DNA from: Acidobacteriota bacterium
Lineage (GTDB): Bacteria; Acidobacteriota; Terriglobia; Acidiferrales; UBA7541
DNA: 64,000 nt
Direction of reading: 5' to 3'
Assembly: GCA_016201285.1 (NCBI GenBank)
Contig: JACQDE010000049.1
Location: 1 to 64,000 of the forward strand
Numbering within the stretch: the first letter of the stretch is position 1; each line of letters begins with the position of its first letter. Both the position numbers and the translations under genes were made by a program. The notes under the pieces were generated by a model, which searched no databases, was not told where the DNA came from, and worked only from the letters and a program-made list of their open reading frames with translations. Shown in pieces: positions 58,503 through 64,000 of the stretch.

Positions 58503-60575
58503 TCATCGGAGAACCCCCAAGGACTGGACGGCAACAACCGTCGGAATTTCTGTCGGCGCGAGCACGACCAGGCGCGGCAGGAACGGCTCCAACATGCGCC
58601 GCAGGTGATACCGCGCCGGCGAAGAACAGAGCACCACCGGAGAAGCCGCTGCGAGCTGCTCACCCAGCAAGCCGCGCAAACTTTCCAACAGCCGCCGGAG
58701 GAAGGAGGGCTGGAGTGCGCCGGACGCGCTCGCGGCCGCGTTCGGGTCGAAGGCCTTGACGATTTCGCCTTCGATCTCCGGATCGAGGGTGAGGACTTTC
58801 AGCTTGCCGTCGTCGCTCATCAGCGGGCGGACCAGCGCGCGGGCAAGGGCCTGACGGGCCGCTTCGACCATCAGGACCGGGTTCTTCGTGACTGCGGACA
58901 CGTCCAGAAGGGTCTCGAGGATCGTGGGCAAATCGCGGATGGAGACCTGCTCGCGAAGCAGGCTCTGAAGGACCTTTTGCACCTCGCCGAGGCTGAGGAC
59001 GCGCGGCACGAGTTCTTCGACGAGCTTGGGCTGAGCGGCCGCCAGCGTATCGAGCAGGCGCTTGGACTCCTGCCGGGTGAGCAGCTCGTGGGCATACTGT
59101 TTGACGATCTCGGCGATGTGCGTGGCCATCACGGAGGTCTGGTCCACCACAGCATAGCCCGCCGCCAGAGCCTGCTGCTGCAAGGCTGGCGCAATCCAAC
59201 GGGCGGCGACACCGAAGGCGGGCTCGTGCGTGATGATGCCTTCCAGGTTCGGCGGCGCGGCTTCGGAACTGATGGCCAGCAGGCAATCCGGCTCCATTTC
59301 CCAGCGGGCCACCTCCACGCCGCGGAGCAGGACCACGTATTCGCGAGCCTTGAGTCGCAGGTTGTCGGTGATATGGATCGAAGGCACCAAGAAACCAAGC
59401 TGGAGCGCAAGATGGCGGCGCAGGGCGCGGATGCGCTGGAGGAGTTGCCCGCTCTGCTTTTCGTCCACCAGCGGCACCAGACCGTAGCCGATCTCCACGC
59501 TGAGATCGTCCAGCTTGAGCAGGGTATCGAGCTGTTCCTGAGTCGAAGCCGGCGCAGGAGCCGCGGCAGCCGCAGCGGCGGCTTCCTGCGCTGTTTTCTT
59601 CTGGCCGGCACGCCAAGCCAGAGCACCAGCGCCTGCGGCCGCGAGAACAAAGGAGAACTTGGGGAGCCCCGGGATAAGGGCCAACGCCATCATCACGCCG
59701 GCGGCGATCCAGAGCGGGCGGCTACGGGCCATCAACTGCTCGCCGAGGTCGAGGCCGAGGCTGGCCTGCGAGGACGCGCGGGTGGCAATCATGCCGCCGG
59801 CGACCGATACAAGCAGCGAGGGAATCATGGTGACCAGGCCGTCGCCGACGGTGAGCACGGTGTAGGTCTTGAGCGCGTCCTGGAACGGAATGTCGAGCTG
59901 GAAGACGCCGATCAGGAAGCCGGCAACGATGTTGATGGCGGTGATGAGCACGGTGGCGAGGGAGTCGCGCTGGCTGAAGCGGGCCGCGCCGTCCATCGCG
60001 CCGTAGAAATCGGCTTCGCGGGTGATCTGCTCGCGGCGGGAACGGGCTTGCGCTTCGTCAATCAAGCCGGCGTTCAGGTCGGCGTCGATGGCCATCTGCT
60101 TGCCGGGCAGGGCGTCCAAATTGAAGCGCGCCGTGACCTCCGCGATGCGCACCGCGCCGTGGTTGATGACGATGTACTGGATGGCGATCAAGGCCAGAAA
60201 GAGCACAAAGCCCACGACGTAGTTGCCGCCGACGACGAATTGCCCGAACGCCTCGATCACGCGGCCCGCGGCGGATGCGCCTTCGTTGCCGTGGAGGAGG
60301 ATCCGGCGGCTGGATGCCAGGTTGAGCGAGAGGCGATAGAGCGTCAGCAATAGCAGCAAGGACGGGAAGACGGAAAACTGCACGGGCCGCAGGATGTACA
60401 TCGCAGAGAGGAGCACCAGCACTGACGCGGTGATGTTGACCGAGAGCATGACGTCGAGCAGCATGGCGGGCAGCGGCACGAGCATGACGAACACCACAAC
60501 GACTGCGCCGAGCGGCACGAACCAGTCCGTCGCGGTCTGGGCGGGGAGCTCGATGGTTTGGACCTTTGCGGTCAT
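58503..60575 (-). CDS. flhA: Flagellar type III export gate protein FlhA
   Basis: 690 residues. N-terminal half with about eight membrane helices and the conserved FHIPEP-type cytoplasmic loop (FNLDALPGKQMAIDADLNAGLIDEAQARSRR), then a linker rich in alanine and the cytoplasmic four-subdomain part that docks chaperone-cargo (FliS, FlgN). GGAGGGATAACAC precedes ATG. It lies between flhB (9 bases) and fliA in the export-gate operon. No flhF/flhG genes follow, unlike many polar flagellates. Confidence 0.96.
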   Translation of the reverse strand: MTAKVQTIELPAQTATDWFVPLGAVVVVFVMLVPLPAMLLDVMLSVNITASVLVLLSAMYILRPVQFSVFPSLLLLLTLYRLSLNLASSRRILLHGNEGASAAGRVIEAFGQFVVGGNYVVGFVLFLALIAIQYIVINHGAVRIAEVTARFNLDALPGKQMAIDADLNAGLIDEAQARSRREQITREADFYGAMDGAARFSQRDSLATVLITAINIVAGFLIGVFQLDIPFQDALKTYTVLTVGDGLVTMIPSLLVSVAGGMIATRASSQASLGLDLGEQLMARSRPLWIAAGVMMALALIPGLPKFSFVLAAAGAGALAWRAGQKKTAQEAAAAAAAAPAPASTQEQLDTLLKLDDLSVEIGYGLVPLVDEKQSGQLLQRIRALRRHLALQLGFLVPSIHITDNLRLKAREYVVLLRGVEVARWEMEPDCLLAISSEAAPPNLEGIITHEPAFGVAARWIAPALQQQALAAGYAVVDQTSVMATHIAEIVKQYAHELLTRQESKRLLDTLAAAQPKLVEELVPRVLSLGEVQKVLQSLLREQVSIRDLPTILETLLDVSAVTKNPVLMVEAARQALARALVRPLMSDDGKLKVLTLDPEIEGEIVKAFDPNAAASASGALQPSFLRRLLESLRGLLGEQLAAASPVVLCSSPARYHLRRMLEPFLPRLVVLAPTEIPTVVAVQSLGVLR

Positions 60576-60584
60576 GGCGAAGTG

Positions 60585-61682
60585 TTATCCCTCCACCGGA
60601 CGCCGGCCGGCTGCGTGACCCGCAGCCGCGGCTTGTGCGCGTGCTTGCGCGCGATAGATGAACGCCAGGATTTCGGCCACGGCCGTATAGAGTTTCTCCG
60701 GGATGGCCTGGCCGACTTCGACGGCGCGATAGAGGGCCTGGGCCAAGGGCCGGTTTTCAACCAGAGGAATGCCGTGCCAGCGCGCAGCCTGCTTGATCTG
60801 CTGAGCGAGGCGATTGCGTCCCTTGGCAATGACCAGGGGAGCGGGCATCGTTTCGGGCTGATACTCGAGGGCGATGGCGTACTCGTTCGGGTTGGTGATG
60901 ACAACGGTGGCGCGCGAGACGTCCTGGACCATGCGCTTGCGGCGCATCTCCAGCTGCAAGCGACGCAGGCGCCGGCGAACTTCGGGATTCACCTCGGCCT
61001 CTTTCGCTTCCTCCCGGATTTCCTGCTGGCTCATGCGCAGGCTGCGTTCGAAATGAAAGCGCTGGAGGAAATAATCCGCGCCGGACCAGAAGAGCATGAC
61101 CAGCGCACCCTTCCAGGCAAATTCGAAGGCATGCGTCATCATCCAGCCGAGTGCCGCACGCACGCCCATGCGGTTGGCATGCAGCAGGCCGGCCCAGTCG
61201 CGCCGCATCACGCTGACAAAGAGGTAGGCCAGGACGGCCATCGGAATGAGCGACTTGAGCAGGCGGCTGAGTCCAGCGAATGAGAACAGATGCCCGAGGT
61301 TGGAGACCGGGTTGAAGCGCGCAACGTCGGGAGCCAGCGCCGCGGGCGAAAAGATGAATCCTCCCTGTGCCAACATGGCGGCAACGGCCATGCACCAGGC
61401 GGCGAGGACCACCGGCGCGGCCCAGCGAACCGCTTCGATGATGGACCAGGCCAGCACCGGAGTGGTGACCGTCAGCTCGCTGGAAACCGCGGCATTCAGA
61501 ATCTGGCGGAAGAAGTCGCGCCAGGGAGCGGCCACACCCAACGGCTGCCACCAGAGCAGGAGCACAGCCGTGAAGAGGACCAGAGCGGCGGGCAGCTCCT
61601 GGCTGCGCGCGACCCGGCCTTTCTCGCGGGCCTTCTGCCTGCGCCGCGGTGTTGCTTGTTCGGTTTTGTTGCCGTCACTCAT
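60585..61682 (-). CDS. flhB: Export-gate substrate switch protein FlhB
   Basis: 365 residues. Four membrane helices (about 30-50, 80-105, 140-165, 185-210), then the cytoplasmic domain with the self-cleavage site. The usual N-P-T-H is N-P-N-E here (VVITNPNEYAIALEY); the cleaved Asn-Pro bond is kept. Starts 12 bases after fliR. FlhB switches export from hook to filament substrates. Confidence 0.94.
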   Translation of the reverse strand: MSDGNKTEQATPRRRQKAREKGRVARSQELPAALVLFTAVLLLWWQPLGVAAPWRDFFRQILNAAVSSELTVTTPVLAWSIIEAVRWAAPVVLAAWCMAVAAMLAQGGFIFSPAALAPDVARFNPVSNLGHLFSFAGLSRLLKSLIPMAVLAYLFVSVMRRDWAGLLHANRMGVRAALGWMMTHAFEFAWKGALVMLFWSGADYFLQRFHFERSLRMSQQEIREEAKEAEVNPEVRRRLRRLQLEMRRKRMVQDVSRATVVITNPNEYAIALEYQPETMPAPLVIAKGRNRLAQQIKQAARWHGIPLVENRPLAQALYRAVEVGQAIPEKLYTAVAEILAFIYRAQARAQAAAAGHAAGRRPVEG

Positions 61683-61694
61683 TTCGCTGAATTC

Positions 61695-62462
61695 CTAGCG
61701 CGCGAGGTGCAGTAATCGCTCGGTGGCCAGCATGGCCTTCTGGAAGTGCGATTCCAGAAGGGCCGGCCAGAAGACAACCGAACCCATCAGCACGGCAAAA
61801 CCCAAAGCGCTCTTGATCGAAATCCCGACGAACAAAACGGGAAACTGCGGGGAGATCTTGCCCAGAAACCCCAGGGCAACGTCGGTAAGCACCGTCGCGA
61901 GCAGAACGGGCGCGGCCACCTGCACCGCGCCGCTCCAGATGCCGCTGGCCAGGCGAAACAGCTCTTCCGTCGCCGCAGGCATCGCGGAAACCGAGCCCGG
62001 GGGGATGTACTCAAAGCTTTTGGCCAGGCCGCGCAGCATCCAGTGGTGCACGTTCAGCTGCAGGAAAATGAGCAGCGCGAAGATCTGGTGAAAGTTGGAG
62101 ACCACCGGCGTATCCACCTCGGTGTTCGGATCAATCACGTTGGCCAGCGAGAAGCCCATCTGCAAGCCGAGAATCTGGCCGGCGAGCTGGACCGCGTCGA
62201 AAACCATGTGCAGCGCGAGGCCCATGAGCAGGCCCACGATGAATTCCCCGAGGGAGATGCGCAGCCAGCCGGAGGCGCCGGCCGCGGCGCCCGGCGGCGC
62301 ATAGAGGGGATAGAAAAAGGCGGAGAGCAGCATGGTGAGCGCGCCCTTGACGCGCATGGGAATCGCGCGGCTGCCGAAAAACGGGGCGATGCTCACCATC
62401 CCGCCGATGCGCACAACGAGAAACGTCGCCTGCGTGACGAATTGTTCGAGCTGCGGCCCCAC
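61695..62462 (-). CDS. fliR: Export-gate protein FliR
   Basis: 255 residues from GTG 62462 (GAGGGAAAGGCACC). Six hydrophobic helices and the FliR pattern FFGSRAIPMRVKGALTMLLS, LGLQMGFSLANVIDPNTEVDTPVVSNF. Part of the FliP5Q4R1 pore in the membrane. 15 bases from fliQ and 12 from flhB. Confidence 0.94.
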   Translation of the reverse strand: MGPQLEQFVTQATFLVVRIGGMVSIAPFFGSRAIPMRVKGALTMLLSAFFYPLYAPPGAAAGASGWLRISLGEFIVGLLMGLALHMVFDAVQLAGQILGLQMGFSLANVIDPNTEVDTPVVSNFHQIFALLIFLQLNVHHWMLRGLAKSFEYIPPGSVSAMPAATEELFRLASGIWSGAVQVAAPVLLATVLTDVALGFLGKISPQFPVLFVGISIKSALGFAVLMGSVVFWPALLESHFQKAMLATERLLHLAR

Positions 62463-62477
62463 GGTGCCTTTCCCTCC

Positions 62478-62747
62478 TCAGCGGGCGAACGGCGAAAAAT
62501 CGGAAAACAGGTGCGTCGTGAACGTGACGAGCTGGCGCAACATCCACGGCATCAGCAGGAATGCCGCGGCGGCGACGGTGGCCAGGCGCGGCACGGTGGA
62601 CACGGTGGTTTCCTGAATCGAAGTCATCACCTGCACGACGTTGATGAGCACGCTGACGAGGGTGGCGGCGATGAGAATCGGCGCGGACATCCACAGCGCG
62701 ACCTCCAGCGTGCGCCGGGCCAGGTCAATGATTTGCTCCGCCGTCAT
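62478..62747 (-). CDS. fliQ: Export-gate protein FliQ
   Basis: 89 residues, two membrane helices, with TLEVALWMSAPILIAATLVSVLINVVQVMTSIQE typical of FliQ. Family length is 88-90. Starts 10 bases after the fliP stop. Confidence 0.95.
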   Translation of the reverse strand: MTAEQIIDLARRTLEVALWMSAPILIAATLVSVLINVVQVMTSIQETTVSTVPRLATVAAAAFLLMPWMLRQLVTFTTHLFSDFSPFAR

Positions 62748-62757
62748 ACCATCCCCC

Positions 62758-63525
62758 TCAGTAGAAGCTCTTCATCATGGAACCGACCACCAGGTTCCAG
62801 CCGTCCACGACCACAAACAGCAGAATCTTCAGCGGCATCGAGACCACCACCGGCGGGAGCTGCAACATTCCGACCGAAGTGGTGACGGAAGCGACCACAA
62901 GGTCAATCACCAGAAAGGGCAGAAAGAGCACCGCGCCGATCTGAAACCCCACTTTTAGCTCGGAAAGGATGTAGGCGGGCGCAACGACGCGCAGCGGCAG
63001 ATCCTCCGGGCGCTTGGGCCGCGGCAACTTGGACAGCTCGACGAAGAGAGCGAGGTCCTTCTCGCGCGTGTACTTGAGCATGAACTGCTGGAGGGGCGCC
63101 GAGCCGCGCTCGGCCGCCTGAATCGCGTTGATCTGGCCGGCTTGGAGCGGCACGATGGCGGCCTGGTTGATGGCCAAGCCGACGGGCTGCATCAGGAAAT
63201 AGGTGAGGAAAAGAGCGAGCCCGATGAGCGTCTGATTGGTGGGCGTATTCTGCGTCCCCAGGGCCTGGCGGAGGAAATGGAAGATCACCAGCAGGCGCAC
63301 GAACGGCGTCATCGAGAGAAGCAGCGCGGGCAGAAAGACGAGAAGGGTCAGGACCGTGATGATGGTCCAGGAGAGCGTTTCCGATTTGCCATTGAGGCCG
63401 GTGATCTGGATGCCCGGGGACTGCGGGGCGGGCGCCGCTCCAACATTGGCAGGCAGAAGAAGCGCCAGCCCCAGCCCGGCTGCCACCACACACGAAATTT
63501 TCGCGAATAATCTTGAGCGATTCAT
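62758..63525 (-). CDS. fliP: Export-gate protein FliP
   Basis: 255 residues. Cleavable signal peptide (MNRSRLFAKISCVVAAGLGLALLLPANVGA) then conserved TPFVRLLVIFHFLRQALGTQNTPTNQTLIGLALFLTYF and the C-terminal pair of helices (LKVGFQIGAVLFLPFLVIDLVVASVTTSVGM). Forms the core of the export pore. 21 bases after fliO. Confidence 0.96.
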   Translation of the reverse strand: MNRSRLFAKISCVVAAGLGLALLLPANVGAAPAPQSPGIQITGLNGKSETLSWTIITVLTLLVFLPALLLSMTPFVRLLVIFHFLRQALGTQNTPTNQTLIGLALFLTYFLMQPVGLAINQAAIVPLQAGQINAIQAAERGSAPLQQFMLKYTREKDLALFVELSKLPRPKRPEDLPLRVVAPAYILSELKVGFQIGAVLFLPFLVIDLVVASVTTSVGMLQLPPVVVSMPLKILLFVVVDGWNLVVGSMMKSFY

Positions 63526-63546
63526 CCGGACTCTTCACTGGCCTTG

Positions 63547-63864
63547 TTACGAAATCCCGGTCCCGGCGTTGCCGCCGCCCGCGGAGGCAGGCGGCCCGGC
63601 CGGAAGCTGTGCCAACAGGGCGACGGAATTGGGCGCGCCTCCGATGAGGAACTGCTGGCGATCCACCTGCACGACGGCCACGAACCGCTTCTCCCCCAGG
63701 GGAAGCAACTCACAAATGGAAAGCCGCCGCTCGCGGCGTCGCAACACCAGGGCGGGCATGAAGCGCCTGAGCTGCGCGAAAGCGCGCGCAAAGATCTGCA
63801 GGATGCCGGGCGCCAGGTTCAGGCCCGGAATCGCTTCGCCCGCTGTTCTGTCCGCGTTTCTCAC
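63547..63864 (-). CDS. fliO: FliO-like protein lacking a membrane helix
   Basis: 105 residues from GTG 63864, overlapping the stop of the gene upstream. The C-terminal half has the FliO pattern RRLSICELLPLGEKRFVAVVQVDRQQFLIGG (strand-turn-strand ending in I/LGG). FliO normally has an N-terminal transmembrane segment; here the first 45 residues are amphipathic at most. Position between fliN and fliP supports FliO, an assembly factor for FliP. Confidence 0.75.
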   Translation of the reverse strand: MRNADRTAGEAIPGLNLAPGILQIFARAFAQLRRFMPALVLRRRERRLSICELLPLGEKRFVAVVQVDRQQFLIGGAPNSVALLAQLPAGPPASAGGGNAGTGIS

Positions 63865-64000
63865 ACCAACTCCGTGAACCGGATCGCGACCTTTTCGCCG
63901 GAGACCTCGAACTCGGCCCAGCCAATCAGCTTGTTGTTCACGCGTACGGGAAGATCGGAGGTCTGCTGCCAGCGCGAGTCCACCACCGATTCGCGGTCGA
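63861..64000 (-). CDS. fliN: Second FliN-type (SpoA-domain) protein, C-terminal end
   Basis: The reverse frame from the right edge to TGA at 63861-63863 reads LPVRVNNKLIGWAEFEV followed by SGEKVAIRFTELV, the end of a SpoA/FliN domain. It is incomplete in the window. Position directly before fliO is that of canonical fliN, so the motor here has two FliN-type proteins. Only 46 residues can be seen. Confidence 0.75.
   Translation of the reverse strand, partial: DRESVVDSRWQQTSDLPVRVNNKLIGWAEFEVSGEKVAIRFTELV

Overview
The window is 64 kb of high-GC bacterial DNA with a Gram-negative-type (P- and L-ring bearing) flagellum. Gene style points to an Acidobacteriota-like organism: an ECF sigma/anti-sigma operon with DUF5668/DUF4097 proteins, an S55 (SpoIVB-type) protein followed by a secreted beta-propeller, and many short palindromic elements ending in GGGCGCTACA. 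This assignment is an inference from gene content; no rRNA or other taxonomic marker is present. I found no tRNA, rRNA, CRISPR array or replication origin.

Layout. 1-1 kb: edge of an IS3-type transposase and a cysteine-rich HNH protein. 1.4-4.9 kb: ECF sigma, anti-sigma and three membrane proteins, closed by a terminator. 5-18.2 kb: housekeeping and accessory genes (aroA, S55-domain protein, beta-propeller, two PilZ proteins, PLP dehydratase, MBL hydrolase, a globin fusion). 18.3-24 kb: chemotaxis genes cheB, HDOD, cheR, cheA and cheW. 24.2-29.4 kb: a methyl-accepting chemotaxis protein with a haem-c motif, a porin-like protein, motB, motA, flbD. 29.7-39.5 kb: a sugar/glycosyltransferase island (gmd, TPR proteins, a DegT-family protein with the PLP lysine replaced by His, three large glycosyltransferases) that runs directly into two flagellins, flaG, fliD, fliS and a small coiled-coil gene (to 44 kb). 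44.5-52.6 kb: flgL, flgK, flgN, a small gene, flgM, then flgJ-like, flgI, flgH, flgA, flgG, flgF. 52.8-55.7 kb: cheX, cheY, HDOD and a zinc-ribbon/MshEN protein. 55.8-64 kb: fliN(FliY-like), fliM, fliA, flhA, flhB, fliR, fliQ, fliP, fliO and the end of a second fliN. The hook/basal-body genes fliE-fliK and flgB-flgE are not in the window and may lie beyond its right edge.

How the genes work together. The right end encodes the export gate, switch and rod/ring parts; FliA and FlgM form the late-gene switch. I read candidate FliA (sigma-28) promoters of the form TAAA-N15-GCCGATAA upstream of flgM, flagellin 2 and the HDOD-cheY-cheX operon, plus weaker variants upstream of flbD-motAB, cheA, cheW, the MCP and the porin, so the chemotaxis and stator genes look like part of one late regulon. 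The sugar island sits upstream of, and its last gene overlaps, the first flagellin, which suggests it builds and attaches a flagellin glycan from GDP-4-keto-6-deoxymannose. Several proteins carry known cyclic-di-GMP-binding folds (two PilZ proteins, MshEN-like motifs inside CheA and in a separate protein), hinting at second-messenger input into motility.

Most promising for novelty: the modular glycosyltransferase-TPR proteins and the lysine-less DegT protein of the flagellin island; CheA with an MshEN-like segment in place of its usual linker; the haem-c chemoreceptor; and two families of dispersed palindromic repeats.
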